Positions 52,931 to 63,684 of a stretch of 64,000 nt of DNA are shown here, in pieces; position 1 is the first letter of the stretch; the number at the start of each line of letters is the position of its first letter. Where the stretch lies: the NCBI RefSeq assembly GCF_947487515.1, contig NZ_CANKWO010000001.1, forward strand, positions 682,001 through 746,000, written 5' to 3'. Position numbers and translations under genes: made by a program. Origin of the DNA: an uncultured Litoreibacter sp. (GTDB lineage: Bacteria > Pseudomonadota > Alphaproteobacteria > Rhodobacterales > Rhodobacteraceae). The notes below the pieces were generated by a model. The model worked only from the letters and a program-made list of their open reading frames with translations. It was not told where the DNA came from and did not search any database.

Positions 52931-54267
52931 CAGTGCCCTGCGTAAATCGCCGCGACCTTGGCCACTGCATCTTCCGGCGACATCTCTTCGCTTTCGCCCG
53001 TGCGGCGCGAGGTCAGCTCCACCACGCCGTTTTTCAACCCCCGAGGGCCAACAGTGATGCGCCAAGGCAACCCGATCAGATCCATCGTGGCGAACTTGCC
53101 GCCTGCCCGCTCCTTGCGGTCATCATACAGCGGCTCAAGCCCCAAAGCAGTCAGTGATTTATATAGCCCTTCGCAGGCCGCATCGGCGTCTTCGTCGCCT
53201 TGTTTCAGGTTCACGATTCCGCAATGGAACGGTGTCACGCCTTCGGGCCAGATAATGCCCTTGTCATCGTGGCTGGCCTCAATGATCGCCCCCAACAGAC
53301 GCGACACACCAATGCCGTGCGACCCCATATGAACCGGAACAGATTTCCCGTCTGGCCCTTGAATGGTGGCCTTCATCGCTTCGGAGTATTTGGTGCCGAA
53401 GTAGAAAATTTGCCCAACTTCGATGCCCCGCGCGGTTTTGCGACGTTCTTCGGGCACCTCGTTGAACAAGGCCTCATCATGCGTCTCGTCGGTGCGGGCG
53501 TATTTGGTGGTGAATTCCTCCATCACCCCTGCGCATTGTTCCTTGTTGTCGTAATCAATTTCGCGGTCACCAAAGGTGAGGTCGGTCACGGCGCTGTCGT
53601 AGAACACCTCCGACTCGCCGGTGTCCGCCAGCACCAAAAATTCATGCGTATCATCGCCGCCAATCGGGCCAGAATCCGCGCGCATAGGGATCGCTTGCAG
53701 CCCCATGCGCTCATAGGTGCGCAGGTAGCTCACCAGATGGCGATTATAAGCATGCAACGCATCTTCTTTGGTCAGGTCAAAGTTATAGCCGTCCTTCATG
53801 TAGAACTCGCGGCCCCGCATGACGCCAAAGCGCGGACGGCGCTCGTCGCGGAATTTCCATTGTATCTGGTACATCGTCAAAGGCAGGTCTTTGTAGCTGC
53901 TGACATGGCTGCGGAAGATGTCGGTGATCATCTCCTCGGCCGTGGGGGTGAACAACATATCGCGGTCGTGGCGGTCTTTGATGCGCAGCATCTCTTCGCC
54001 GTAGTCGTCGTAGCGACCGCTTTCGCGCCACAAATCCGCCGACTGGATGGTTGGCATCAGCATCGCCATATGGCCTGCGCGCGCTTGTTCCTCATGCACG
54101 ATGTTTTCGATCTTCTTGAGAACTTTGTAGCCCAGCGGCAACCACGAATAGATGCCTGCCGACGATTGCTTGATCATGCCCGCGCGCAGCATGTAGCGAT
54201 GCGATACGATCTGCGCCTCCGCAGGGGTTTCTTTCAGGACGGGCAAGAAGTAGCGGGACAGGCGCAT
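52930..54267 (-). CDS. proS: Prolyl-tRNA synthetase (bacterial short form)
   Basis: Class II synthetase, 445 residues. It lacks the ~180-residue editing domain of the E. coli enzyme, as in other alphaproteobacteria, where separate proteins edit Ala-tRNA(Pro). Motif 1 region [24 protein letters not shown], motif 2 [29 protein letters not shown] and motif 3 [18 protein letters not shown] are intact. The anticodon-binding domain begins near residue 340. It overlaps the esterase gene. In related genomes proS is often followed by lolC. Confidence 0.96.
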   Translation of the reverse strand: MRLSRYFLPVLKETPAEAQIVSHRYMLRAGMIKQSSAGIYSWLPLGYKVLKKIENIVHEEQARAGHMAMLMPTIQSADLWRESGRYDDYGEEMLRIKDRHDRDMLFTPTAEEMITDIFRSHVSSYKDLPLTMYQIQWKFRDERRPRFGVMRGREFYMKDGYNFDLTKEDALHAYNRHLVSYLRTYERMGLQAIPMRADSGPIGGDDTHEFLVLADTGESEVFYDSAVTDLTFGDREIDYDNKEQCAGVMEEFTTKYARTDETHDEALFNEVPEERRKTARGIEVGQIFYFGTKYSEAMKATIQGPDGKSVPVHMGSHGIGVSRLLGAIIEASHDDKGIIWPEGVTPFHCGIVNLKQGDEDADAACEGLYKSLTALGLEPLYDDRKERAGGKFATMDLIGLPWRITVGPRGLKNGVVELTSRRTGESEEMSPEDAVAKVAAIYAGH

Positions 54268-54721
54268 AAGGAAAGCTCACATCGGTGTTTCAGGGTTAAA
54301 GTGTGGTTACGCCATGACGCGATGTGGAGCAAGCCGCTCACTCATCGATTGTGCAGCATCTATGGCCAAGAACCGGATCACACTGGTGCAGCCCGCAGAT
54401 GCGGCCAGACATGCGCGCCACACAGCGCCCCGCAGGAGACGACCTAGCACCGAAATGTCGTGGCGCCCCAGTCGAAAGACGCCCCCGATACGGCCCTGAT
54501 GCGAGGAAGTCGACGGGGCAGCTGACTGCCTTTCCGGCCTGCTGAATGGGGCTACATTTGGTTCAAGTCAGTCCAAGCGAAACGGATCTCTGACAAAACA
54601 CCGCGTGCGCGGCATTCTCAGGCTATCATCTAACTTCTGTTAAGGCGCCAGAAACGTCATCGGGGGCCAACCGGATATTTCGCCAAAGCTCACAAGCGCC
54701 GAGCGGCCCTCAATATTCGTA
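54268..54721. other. Unassigned 454-base gap between ppx and proS
   Basis: Several short frames exist on both strands but none has a ribosome-binding site or a recognisable product. Small perfect stems occur, for example GGCAG-CTGA-CTGCC (54517-54530) and CCGCG-TG-CGCGG (54601-54612). I see no tRNA, SRP RNA or riboswitch signature. It could hold the proS promoter, an unrecognised small RNA or the remains of a lost gene. Confidence 0.4.
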
Positions 54722-56323
54722 TCACTGGACATCCATCTCAGCATCCAAGGCCGACGCCAAGGAGGCAAAGCGGGCCTGTGCGACCTCCCCGAACAGGGCT
54801 TTGGTGTCGGGGTGCAGCTTCATCTTCAACAGGCGCTTCTTTGGGTGCCACTTTAATTGCCCCATCAATTCGGGGCGTTGCACTGAAAACATCGCCCCAA
54901 ACCGCATGGCTTTGCCCAAGACTTCGGCGTCGCGCAACTCGCGCTTTGACAGCAGGTCGAACAGTTCTTGGAACGGTGTCCCATTGCGCGAGTTTTTGTA
55001 CCGGTGCAGCAGGGCTGTTCCCAAGAACACCCGTCCGTTGTGATCCAACCCCCCAAGGTTGGCGCGGGTGGAGTTGTCAAAACACACTTCTGCGCGGTAA
55101 TCGGGGTGCGCACGCCAACTGACGTCATGCAAAAGGCAGGCGGCCTTGATCAGCCGCAATCTTTCGGGAGCGGTCTTTTCGAACAATGGTTCAATAAAGC
55201 GGTAGAGGAATTTGCCAAACCCCGGAATGCGCGCATTCATCGCCTCGTCGTAGCGGCAGGCTTCGATCAACGGGTCGCGGCGCTTTAATTCAAAGGGCAT
55301 TTGCTCATAAAGCAGCCCCTCACGGATACCATAGCTAGACACAGCAACCGACTTCGGTTTGAACCGCTGGATTAGGGATTTCAACACCTGCGCCGCAATC
55401 GGCACCAACCGCATCCGAGCTTCGGAATTTCCGGTCATCGCCCGCAGTTCTGCGACGTTATGCTTGCTGATCCATTTCACCGTCTGCAGGATCGATTTGG
55501 TCGTCATCCGGTATTCATGCAGCACTTTCAACGGGTAACCGCGGCGCTCCATGTCCAGACGTGCAATCGCACGCCACGAGCCCCCTACAAGGAACAGGGT
55601 CTTGTAATCCCCGTCGATTTGTTCGCGCAGGTCATCAATCGTTTCGTCGATCACGGCCTTGCGGGTTTTGGCGCCGCCTTTCAGGCTCATGAGTTTCAGC
55701 GGGCCGATCTGCGATGAAATCCGCCGTCCCACAACGCCGTCGCCCAATTCTGCCAATTCCATCGAGGACCCACCGATGTCGCACATCAACCCGCGCGCCT
55801 CCGGCCAGCCCAAAAACACACCCTGTGCGGAAAGTCTGGCTTCCTCTGCACCTTCCGCCACCCATAAGTTCAGGCCGGTTTCGCGGGCCACTTCGGCGCG
55901 AAAATCGGGGCCGTCCAGCGCGTCGCGCACTGCGGCGGTTGCTACGCAGGTCATGGGTGATACCCCCATCCCCTGTGCCAGCAAGGCGAACCGCTTCAAG
56001 GCCGCCAAAGCCCGTTCTCGCCCTTGCGGGTTTAATCGCCCTGTCTCAGAAAGCCCCGCACCAAGCCCCGCCATGACCTTTTCGTTAAAGAAATACGCAG
56101 GGCTGCGCGCCGCACCATCAAACACCACCATCCGCACCGAGTTGGAGCCAACGTCAATAGCCCCCACCCGCTTCAAAGCCTTCGACTTCGGATCGTTGAA
56201 CAAGGGGCGCCCGAAGGGGCCGTCTTCGTCGTGGTTACTGTCCAAAGCTTTTCTCGCCTTTGGGTTAGGTTTTGCGAAATCACCATGCCGTTTGAACGGG
56301 CAAGGCGTCAATGTGAAAGGCAC
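54722..56323 (-). CDS. ppx: Exopolyphosphatase / guanosine pentaphosphate phosphohydrolase family
   Basis: A 533-residue Ppx/GppA protein. The ASKHA fold starts at RVGAIDVGSNSVRMVVFDG (phosphate-1 loop) and continues with CVATAAVRDALDGPDF, LMCDIGGSSMELAEL and FLVGGSWRAIARL. An HD-like C-terminal helical domain includes AACLLHDVSWRAHPDYR. It removes phosphate from polyphosphate chains (or pppGpp). The chosen start is GTG 56323, 22 bases after the ppk stop; a TTG 27 codons further on is an alternative that keeps the whole fold. Confidence 0.9.
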   Translation of the reverse strand: MPFTLTPCPFKRHGDFAKPNPKARKALDSNHDEDGPFGRPLFNDPKSKALKRVGAIDVGSNSVRMVVFDGAARSPAYFFNEKVMAGLGAGLSETGRLNPQGRERALAALKRFALLAQGMGVSPMTCVATAAVRDALDGPDFRAEVARETGLNLWVAEGAEEARLSAQGVFLGWPEARGLMCDIGGSSMELAELGDGVVGRRISSQIGPLKLMSLKGGAKTRKAVIDETIDDLREQIDGDYKTLFLVGGSWRAIARLDMERRGYPLKVLHEYRMTTKSILQTVKWISKHNVAELRAMTGNSEARMRLVPIAAQVLKSLIQRFKPKSVAVSSYGIREGLLYEQMPFELKRRDPLIEACRYDEAMNARIPGFGKFLYRFIEPLFEKTAPERLRLIKAACLLHDVSWRAHPDYRAEVCFDNSTRANLGGLDHNGRVFLGTALLHRYKNSRNGTPFQELFDLLSKRELRDAEVLGKAMRFGAMFSVQRPELMGQLKWHPKKRLLKMKLHPDTKALFGEVAQARFASLASALDAEMDVQ

Positions 56324-56345
56324 ATCCCCAAAGGATGCGGCAAGC

Positions 56346-58520
56346 TTAATCCGGCGTGTGGGTCAGTTCGGGCACATCCCCCGCGCCAGCTGATCCGCGC
56401 CCCGACAACGACGGGTTTTCCATAAAGAAGCGGTGACAATTAAACGGGTTCTCTTGGCCTTCAACTTCGGCGCGTTCGTAGGAGCCATCCGGTGACAGCA
56501 CCCAGCTTTGAGATGTGTCCGCAAGATTGGCGGCCATGATCTGGCTCATCACCTGCGCCTGCACGGTCTTATTGGTGATCTCGACCAGAGTTTCCACGCG
56601 GCGGTTCAGGTTCCGACTCATCCAGTCAGCGGAGGACATGTAGACCTTGGCCTTCTTTGAAGGCAGGCCGTGCCCATTGCCGAAACACACGATGCGCGAA
56701 TGCTCCAAAAAGCGCCCGACGATGGATTTTACGCGGATGTTCTCGCTCAGGCCTTTGATCCCTGGGCGGACCGCACATATCCCGCGCACCACGAGATTGA
56801 TTTTCACCCCAGCTTGCGACGCGCGATAGAGGGCATCAATCACGTCGACCTCTACAACTGCATTCATCTTTGCCCAGATTTCCGCAGGCCTTCCTTCGGC
56901 GGCGTAACCTGCTTCTTTGTCGATCATCTTGATCAGCTTTTTCTTCATGCCTGTCGGGGACAGATACAGGTTTTCAAGATGCTCTGGTTGCGCGTAGCCG
57001 CCGATGTAGTTGAACACTTTCGTGGCATCGCGCCCAAGGGAGGCATCGCAGGTAAACAAGCTAAGATCGGTGTAAATTCGGGCCGTAATCGGGTGATAAT
57101 TGCCTGTCCCGTAATGCGTGTAGGTGACCAGACTATCGCCTTCGCGGCGCACGACCGTGCTGATCTTGGCGTGAGTTTTGTAGTTGATAAAGCCGTAGAC
57201 GACATGCGCGCCCGAGCGCTCCAACTTGCGCGATTGACGAATATTCGCGGCCTCGTCGAAACGGGCCTTCAACTCCACCAAGGCGGTGACGGATTTGCCG
57301 TTCTCCGCAGCCTCACAAAGGGCTTCCACAATCGGGCTTTGGTGGGAGGTTCGGTACAGCGTCTGCTTGATCGCCACGACATTCGGATCGCGCGCGGCTT
57401 GCGCTAGAAAGCGGATGACCATGTCAAAGCTTTCATAGGGGTGATGCAGCAACATGTCTTTCTGGCGAATGGCCGCAAACATGTCCCCGTCATTGTCTTG
57501 CACCCGCTCCGGAACGCGCGGGCTAAACGACGGCCACAGCAGGTTCCGCGGGGCAGCCGACACCAGCTCGCCAAGGTCGGACAGACCAATCATCCCGTAA
57601 ATCTCGATGACGTCCTTTTCGGTGACCTCTAAAGATTTCATGATCAAGTTGCGCAGCTTGGCAGGTGCATCGGCGCTCATCTTCAAGCGCACCACCTCCC
57701 CGCGGCGGCGTCGTTTCAAGGCAACTTCGAATTCCCGCACGAGGTCTTCGGCCTCTTCCTCAACCTCCAGATCACTGTCGCGCAACAAGCGGAACGCGCA
57801 ATGCCCTGTGGTTTTATAGCCTGGAAACATCTCGCCAATCTTCAGCAGCAACAGCTGCTCCATCGGTAAGAACCGCTGGTGCCCCTGACCGCAAGGCAAG
57901 GAAATGAAGCGCTCAATCTGCGCAGGGATCGGCAGCAAGGCTTGCAAACTGCGTCCGTCATTTGGGCGCTCCAGCTGCAATGCCAGACTAAAACCTTCGT
58001 TGGGGATGAAGGGAAATGGATGGGCAGGGTCAATCGCCAGCGGTGACAACACTGGGAACACATTCGACATGAAGTAGCTGTCAAGGAATTCGCGGTCAGC
58101 CTCGCTTAGGCTTTCTGCGTCCATCAGCCAAATGTTGCTGGCTTCCATCTCGCCTTTTAACGCTTCCCATACCGCGTCCTGCTTGGTGATCAGAGCGCGC
58201 GCATTCTGGTCGATCAAGACCAATTGCTCGTCAGGGGTGCGCCCGTCTGAGGACGGCGTACGGTTGCCGGCGTTGGCAAGCTCTCGCAGGCCCGCCACAC
58301 GCACCGTGTAAAACTCATCCAAGTTGGTCGAGGAAATTGCCAAAAAGCGGACCCGTTCCATCAACGGGACACGCGGATTTGAGGCTTCATCAAGCACACG
58401 CCAGTTGAACGCGAGCCAGCTAAGCTCACGGTTGAAAAAGCGACTTGGCCCGTGGACGTCAAGATCATCAATCTCTACGGCTTCGGGGTAATCTGCGGTC
58501 AGGAAGTCTGCGTTAATCAT
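56346..58520 (-). CDS. ppk: Polyphosphate kinase 1
   Basis: Makes polyphosphate from ATP. The 724-residue protein has four domains; SRFFNRELSWLAFNWRVLDEA opens the N domain. The active-site histidines are in YTHYGTGNYHPITARIYTD and SKIVCFGNGH-type segments (SIVGRFLEHSRIVCFGNGHGLP). FFDEAANIRQSRKLE-type RFDEAANIRQSRKLERSGAHVVYG is also diagnostic. I use ATG 58520; a GTG 11 codons upstream (58553) is a possible start. It lies between hdaA and ppx, so synthesis and breakdown of polyphosphate are co-transcribed. Confidence 0.95.
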   Translation of the reverse strand: MINADFLTADYPEAVEIDDLDVHGPSRFFNRELSWLAFNWRVLDEASNPRVPLMERVRFLAISSTNLDEFYTVRVAGLRELANAGNRTPSSDGRTPDEQLVLIDQNARALITKQDAVWEALKGEMEASNIWLMDAESLSEADREFLDSYFMSNVFPVLSPLAIDPAHPFPFIPNEGFSLALQLERPNDGRSLQALLPIPAQIERFISLPCGQGHQRFLPMEQLLLLKIGEMFPGYKTTGHCAFRLLRDSDLEVEEEAEDLVREFEVALKRRRRGEVVRLKMSADAPAKLRNLIMKSLEVTEKDVIEIYGMIGLSDLGELVSAAPRNLLWPSFSPRVPERVQDNDGDMFAAIRQKDMLLHHPYESFDMVIRFLAQAARDPNVVAIKQTLYRTSHQSPIVEALCEAAENGKSVTALVELKARFDEAANIRQSRKLERSGAHVVYGFINYKTHAKISTVVRREGDSLVTYTHYGTGNYHPITARIYTDLSLFTCDASLGRDATKVFNYIGGYAQPEHLENLYLSPTGMKKKLIKMIDKEAGYAAEGRPAEIWAKMNAVVEVDVIDALYRASQAGVKINLVVRGICAVRPGIKGLSENIRVKSIVGRFLEHSRIVCFGNGHGLPSKKAKVYMSSADWMSRNLNRRVETLVEITNKTVQAQVMSQIMAANLADTSQSWVLSPDGSYERAEVEGQENPFNCHRFFMENPSLSGRGSAGAGDVPELTHTPD

Positions 58521-58601
58521 GGCGACTGTCTTGGGTTGGGAATGTAACGTCACAGTGACGAATGTGAGGATAATGCGCGGCGAAGTCCAGACGCGGCGCG
58601 A

Positions 58602-59273
58602 TCAATCCCCCGACATTTCGGCCAAAACGTCACGCGCCAACCCTTTGCCTATCGGGCGTTTTTCAGCCAAGGCGCGGGCATCCATCCCTTCGACAAACCC
58701 GCGCACAGCCTCAAAACTTCGCGGAAGACGGGGCATCACGTAACTCAGCAAATCGGGTTTGATCGCAATTTGGCGGTCCGAGAACATCTTCATCACCAAG
58801 GCCATCAGCAGCATGTCGTCCAGCGCCTCCAGCTTGGCGACAGAGGTTCCAGACATCCGGCTTTTCAGGTCGGGCAACACAAGATCAAGCCTTGCAGGTG
58901 CCACCGCCGAGGTGACCAGCAGCGGGTGGCCTGCCTCTTGCATCAGGTTATGCAGGTGAAAAAGCTGTGTCTCTTGCGCCCGATCCCCTGCGATTTTGTG
59001 CAAATCCTCTACCACAAGCGCGCCACGGGCCAGCGCCATGGGCTCATGGAGCGCCTGTGCCAAAACGACTTGCGCATCTGCCTCTTGCGCCCAAACCATA
59101 GCCAAATGCGTTTTTCCGGCTCCGGCGGGGCCCACCAAAACCAACTTGTTCAATGGCCAATTCGCCCAGTCTTCCACCGCAGACACGGCCAAGGCGTTGG
59201 CATCAGACACGAAGTAGTCTTCGCGCCCCAACGCTTCTTTCGCGGGCAAGGAAAAGGCCAATTGTTCAGGCAT
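58602..59273 (-). CDS. hdaA: DnaA regulatory inactivator homologue
   Basis: A 223-residue AAA+ protein that, bound to the sliding clamp, promotes ATP hydrolysis by DnaA after initiation. The clamp-binding motif QLAFSLP is at residues 4-10. Walker A GPAGAGKT is at 48-55 and Walker B LVVEDLH follows; the arginine of the sensor region is in LKSRMSG. It lacks the DNA-binding domain of DnaA. It begins five bases after the AI-2E family gene, the conserved alphaproteobacterial arrangement. Confidence 0.93.
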   Translation of the reverse strand: MPEQLAFSLPAKEALGREDYFVSDANALAVSAVEDWANWPLNKLVLVGPAGAGKTHLAMVWAQEADAQVVLAQALHEPMALARGALVVEDLHKIAGDRAQETQLFHLHNLMQEAGHPLLVTSAVAPARLDLVLPDLKSRMSGTSVAKLEALDDMLLMALVMKMFSDRQIAIKPDLLSYVMPRLPRSFEAVRGFVEGMDARALAEKRPIGKGLARDVLAEMSGD

Positions 59274-59278
59274 AGGGG

Positions 59279-60355
59279 TTATTCGGCGTCCGGTTCTTGG
59301 TCACTGTCCAGCCCCTTGTAGAGGCGGCTCATGCGGTATTGCTCGGTGCCAAAGCGGGTCACCACGCCAATCGAGGCGGCCACAGGAACTGCTACCAGCA
59401 TCCCCACGAAGCCGAACAGCGAGCCAAAAACCGATAGGGCAAACATCAACCAAACCGGATGCAGCCCGACGCTTTCGCCAACCAGTTTGGGGGTTAATAT
59501 GTTGCCCTCCAGAAACTGCCCCGCAATGAACACCGCGGCGACCGCGCCGATCATCACCGGTGCCCCCCAGAATTGAAACAGCGCCAAGCCCACAGCCAGC
59601 ACGCCACCGATGACCGCACCGATATACGGAATGAACGAGATCAACCCCGCGATAAACCCGACCACAAGGCCAAATTGCAGCCCGACCAGCATCAACCCCA
59701 CCGCGTAGAACACGCCCAAGATAGCACATACCGTCAATTGACCGCGCACGAAGCTGGCAAGGGTCTTGTCGATCTCGGAGGCAATTTTGCGAATTTTCGG
59801 GGCATGATCACGGGGCAAGAAGCTGTCAATTTTTGCGACCATATTGTCCCAATCGAGCAGCAGGTAGAACGCCACAACCGGCACAACCACGACAAACACA
59901 ACCGCATTGATCACCCCTAAGGCCGAGGTAAAGATGCTTTGCGCGAATGCCCCGCCGCGCTCTTGGATAGTGGCCCCGATAGAGGCCAAAGACTGGCGTA
60001 AGGTTGAATTCGCGTCCCCTAGGTCGGGGAACCGTTCCGACAGAAAATCCCGCAGTCGCGCGAATAAATCCGGCGCGCTTTCGAATAACCCAGCGGCTTG
60101 ACTAACAATCATCGGCACGATCAGAACCGCCATCAAGATGAAAACCAACACTGCAAACAGGCTGATCACGGTGGTGGCCAAAACGCGGCTCGCCCCCATA
60201 CGCTCTAGGCGGTCCGCCAACGGGTCCAGCCCATAGGCAATGGCCCCGCCCACCACGAAGGGCAGCATGACATCACCTAAATACCATAGCGCCAACATGA
60301 ACACCGCCGTAGCAATGCTCCAATATTTTGCCTGTTCTCGTACTGGTAACGCCAT
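59279..60355 (-). CDS. AI-2E family transporter (PerM-like)
   Basis: A 358-residue membrane protein with about eight helices. VVGFIAGLISFIPYIGAVIGGVLAVGLALFQFWG and GESVGLHPVWLMFALSVFGSLFGFVGMLVAVPVAA are the family's conserved blocks. Some members export autoinducer-2; others act as Na+/H+ antiporters, so the substrate is open. The ATG follows GAGAGGG. It is first in the AI-2E/hdaA/ppk/ppx operon. Confidence 0.9.
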   Translation of the reverse strand: MALPVREQAKYWSIATAVFMLALWYLGDVMLPFVVGGAIAYGLDPLADRLERMGASRVLATTVISLFAVLVFILMAVLIVPMIVSQAAGLFESAPDLFARLRDFLSERFPDLGDANSTLRQSLASIGATIQERGGAFAQSIFTSALGVINAVVFVVVVPVVAFYLLLDWDNMVAKIDSFLPRDHAPKIRKIASEIDKTLASFVRGQLTVCAILGVFYAVGLMLVGLQFGLVVGFIAGLISFIPYIGAVIGGVLAVGLALFQFWGAPVMIGAVAAVFIAGQFLEGNILTPKLVGESVGLHPVWLMFALSVFGSLFGFVGMLVAVPVAASIGVVTRFGTEQYRMSRLYKGLDSDQEPDAE

Positions 60356-60472
60356 GAAACCCTCTCTTGTTGGGTCCAGATGTGACCTATGGAGGGGTAG
60401 GTTTCAAGGCTCGGTGCAAAAATCTCCGAGATAATGCGCCCCTCCAAACAGAGGAGCGCCGTTACCGGTCTA

Positions 60473-62602
60473 TCAACGCGCCTTTCGGATCAGTGCCAAA
60501 ATATCCTTGGCTGCGTCGGGAATATTGGTTCCCGGTCCGAAAATTGCTTTGACGCCGGCGTTTTGCAAGAACTCGTAGTCCTGTTGCGGTATCACGCCAC
60601 CGCAGATCACCAAGATGTCGCCCGCCCCTGCGGCGTCCAATGCCTCGATTAACTTTGGCGCCAGTGTTTTGTGACCCGCTGCTTGGCTGGAGATGCCGAT
60701 GACATGCACGTCATTGTCGACCGCATCTTGTGCGGCTTCCTCGGGGGTTTGGAACAACGGGCCAACGTCCACGTCAAAGCCGATGTCGGCGAAGGCCGTT
60801 GCAATCACCTTGGCGCCGCGGTCATGGCCGTCTTGGCCCATTTTCACCACCAGCATGCGCGGGCGACGGCCTTCTTCTTCGGCAAAGTTTTCCACGTCCT
60901 TCTGGATCGCGGCGAAACCTTCATCGCCCTCATACGCTGCGCCATATACGCCAGCCAAAGTCTTCACTTCAGCACGGTGGCGACCAAATGCTTTCTCCAT
61001 TGCCATGCTGATTTCTCCAACAGTTGCGCGGGCGCGAGCGGCATCCACTGCCAACTCCAACAGGTTGCCATCACCCGAGGTGGCGGCCGTTTCCAGAACT
61101 GACAGTGCCGCATCGCAGGCGGCTTGGTCGCGGCTGGCCTTGATTTTGTCGAGGCGGGCAATCTGGCTTTCGCGCACCGCCACGTTATCGACGTCGAGAA
61201 TGTCGATCGGGTCTTCCTTGTCCAAGCGGAACTTGTTGACGCCAACGATGACTTCCTCGCCGCGGTCCACCTGCGCCTGACGCAATGCGGCGGCTTCTTC
61301 GATGCGAAGCTTGGGCATGCCAGAGGCCACGGCCTTGGTCATCCCCCCCATTTCCTCAATCTCTTCAATGAGTTTCCACGCTTCGTCCGCAAGGTCAGAG
61401 GTCAGCTTTTCTACGTAGTAGGATCCAGCCAGCGGGTCGACGACCTTGGTGACCTTCGTCTCATTTTGCAAAATCAGCTGAGTGTTGCGCGCGATACGGC
61501 TCGAGAAGGCGGTGGGTAACGCAATGGCCTCGTCAAAGGAGTTCGTGTGCAACGATTGGGTGCCGCCCAAAACCGCCGACATCGCCTCATAGGCCGTGCG
61601 CACGATGTTGTTGTAGGGGTCTTGCTCCTGCAAAGACACACCCGACGTCTGGCAGTGGGTGCGCAGCATGGATGACTGCTCTTTCTTGGGCTCAAATTCC
61701 TGCATGATTTTGTGCCACAAGAAGCGCGCCGCGCGCAGCTTGGCGGCCTCCATGAAGAAATTCATCCCAATCGCAAAGAAGAACGACAGACGCCCCGCAA
61801 AGGCATCCACATCCATGCCATTGGCAATCGCCGCACGCACATATTCGCGCCCGTCCGCCAGCGTGAAGGCCAATTCTTGCACAAGGTTCGCGCCAGCTTC
61901 TTGCATATGGTAGCCGGAGATCGAGATAGAGTTGAACTTCGGCATATCGGACGCCGTGTAGGCGATGATATCTGACACGATCCGCATCGATGGCTCTGGC
62001 GGGTAGATGTAGGTGTTGCGCACCATAAATTCTTTGAGAATGTCGTTCTGAATTGTGCCAGATAACACCGCGCGGTCATGACCTTGTTCTTCACCGGCGA
62101 CGATGAAGGACGCAAGCACAGGGATCACGGCGCCATTCATGGTCATGGAAACCGAAACCTTGTCCAGCGGGATGCCGTCGAACAGGATTTTCATGTCTTC
62201 GACGCTGTCGATGGCCACACCGGCCTTGCCAACATCCCCCACCACGCGCGGGTGATCGCTGTCGTAACCACGGTGGGTGGCCAGATCGAACGCGACCGAA
62301 ACCCCCTGCTGCCCGGCATCAAGTGCCTTGCGGTAGAAGGCGTTGGATTCTTCGGCTGTAGAGAACCCAGCATACTGACGGATCGTCCAAGGGCGACCGG
62401 TGTACATGGTGGAGCGCGGCCCGCGCGTAAACGGCCCCTCACCGGGCATTGAGCCCATGTGCTCCAGATCCGTCGCATCCTGTTCGGTGTACACCGGTTG
62501 GATTGCGATCCCCTCAGGGCTGTCCCACGTCAAACCGTCCAATGGGCGGCCGCGTAGCTCTTTCTCAGCGCGCGCTTCCCACGCTTCTTGTTTCTTGGTC
62601 AT
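60473..62602 (-). CDS. scpA: Methylmalonyl-CoA mutase
   Basis: Adenosylcobalamin-dependent isomerisation of (R)-methylmalonyl-CoA to succinyl-CoA, the end of propionate and branched-chain catabolism. The 709-residue single-chain form has the TIM-barrel ([22 protein letters not shown] near the N terminus) and the B12 domain with [11 protein letters not shown], whose histidine replaces the lower ligand of cobalamin. [16 protein letters not shown] links them. It depends on B12, whose CobT and CobS are in the same window. The start after GGAAG overlaps the preceding sulfotransferase-like gene by 38 bases. Confidence 0.96.
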   Translation of the reverse strand: MTKKQEAWEARAEKELRGRPLDGLTWDSPEGIAIQPVYTEQDATDLEHMGSMPGEGPFTRGPRSTMYTGRPWTIRQYAGFSTAEESNAFYRKALDAGQQGVSVAFDLATHRGYDSDHPRVVGDVGKAGVAIDSVEDMKILFDGIPLDKVSVSMTMNGAVIPVLASFIVAGEEQGHDRAVLSGTIQNDILKEFMVRNTYIYPPEPSMRIVSDIIAYTASDMPKFNSISISGYHMQEAGANLVQELAFTLADGREYVRAAIANGMDVDAFAGRLSFFFAIGMNFFMEAAKLRAARFLWHKIMQEFEPKKEQSSMLRTHCQTSGVSLQEQDPYNNIVRTAYEAMSAVLGGTQSLHTNSFDEAIALPTAFSSRIARNTQLILQNETKVTKVVDPLAGSYYVEKLTSDLADEAWKLIEEIEEMGGMTKAVASGMPKLRIEEAAALRQAQVDRGEEVIVGVNKFRLDKEDPIDILDVDNVAVRESQIARLDKIKASRDQAACDAALSVLETAATSGDGNLLELAVDAARARATVGEISMAMEKAFGRHRAEVKTLAGVYGAAYEGDEGFAAIQKDVENFAEEEGRRPRMLVVKMGQDGHDRGAKVIATAFADIGFDVDVGPLFQTPEEAAQDAVDNDVHVIGISSQAAGHKTLAPKLIEALDAAGAGDILVICGGVIPQQDYEFLQNAGVKAIFGPGTNIPDAAKDILALIRKAR

Positions 62603-63518
62603 GGTGGCTTCCTTCTGTCATGTTCGCCCCGCCAAATGTGCCTTCGGTCGGGTCTAAGTAGGTCACGCGGCTACTGTTCACACCGGCTTCGAGCCATGCG
62701 ATATCCGCGAGGTAGTCATCTTGCAATTTGCCCGCTTGGGCCGCGTCAAACGGCATGTAGCGCGCGCCAATTCCCGCTGTGGACAGGCGCAACGCACTGT
62801 CCAAATCCCCGCGCTCCGCGGCGATTTCAGAGAGTTCGGCCGCAGTGGCCGATGCGTTGGATTTATGAGGCTTGGACATTGTTCCGAAGGCAATGTCGCG
62901 CCCAAGGAAATGTGTAACGAGCCTTCGCGGGTTGGACACCCAGCTTTCGAACGGCCAAACGATGATCTGGGCGTTTGGAAAAATGGCCTCGACGTCAGCG
63001 ATAACATTGCGCCAGCGGCGTGGCTGGGTCACCAGCCGGTCAAGGTCTGCAACCGACGGCAAAGACGCCCCCATCTTCACCCGAAAGGCCAGTTGAGATG
63101 CCCAGTGCACATCATAGGCCCGAATGGCGAGGCCGATCCGCAAAGCGCGCCCTTCAAAGGCCGGTGCAAACCGCGCCAAGCGATCGGATAGCTGACCATA
63201 GAGCCGTGTCGCCCCAAGGTTTTGCGCCATAGTTCCAATCAGGTTTTCCTCGCTGATTACAAGCTGTTGCGCGCCATTTTGCTCCATCCGAGAGGCTTCC
63301 ATGCGCAGGCGGCCACAGGACCGCTGCCCAAGCTTCGCATCCCGATTCGTCAGTGTTGATGGATCCTTGATCAATCCGGCAAGTAACCCGCTGCGGGTCC
63401 GATGTGGCCCCCAGAATGCCACCCCAGATCGCCGTAGGGCCGGACGTTGGTCGTTCAACAAAACCTGCAAACCGGTCGTTCCGGTCCGATGCGCCCCTAA
63501 ATGTAGGCAAATTTCCAC
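62565..63518 (-). CDS. Sulfotransferase-like P-loop protein
   Basis: A 317-residue protein beginning [18 protein letters not shown], the 5'-PSB loop of PAPS-dependent sulfotransferases with Arg-Thr-Gly-Thr-Thr at residues ~11-15. [10 protein letters not shown] and [23 protein letters not shown] are further family-like blocks. I favour the GTG 63518, which puts the loop at the N terminus and follows GAGGG; the ATG 63593 would add 25 residues, and an open frame much further upstream is antisense to the next gene. Acceptor unknown. It runs 38 bases into scpA in another frame, so the two are coupled. Confidence 0.7.
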   Translation of the reverse strand: MEICLHLGAHRTGTTGLQVLLNDQRPALRRSGVAFWGPHRTRSGLLAGLIKDPSTLTNRDAKLGQRSCGRLRMEASRMEQNGAQQLVISEENLIGTMAQNLGATRLYGQLSDRLARFAPAFEGRALRIGLAIRAYDVHWASQLAFRVKMGASLPSVADLDRLVTQPRRWRNVIADVEAIFPNAQIIVWPFESWVSNPRRLVTHFLGRDIAFGTMSKPHKSNASATAAELSEIAAERGDLDSALRLSTAGIGARYMPFDAAQAGKLQDDYLADIAWLEAGVNSSRVTYLDPTEGTFGGANMTEGSHHDQETRSVGSAR

Positions 63519-63684
63519 AGCACACGCCCTCAACAGGCCCGCCACCCAATGCAGCCGGCTAGAGCTATCGTTGTCCCCCCAAAGGCTGACCATGTGCTTA
63601 ACTCGACAATCTTGTGAAAATCTACGCGATCCAGCCATTCCATTCCCGAAAATGCCCCCTATATTGGGAGCAGAGGGAGCCTTC

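Noticed and set aside
54314-54545. Small frames in the ppx/proS gap
   Set aside because: Arg/Pro-rich translations in several frames typical of GC-rich non-coding DNA, and no start signals.
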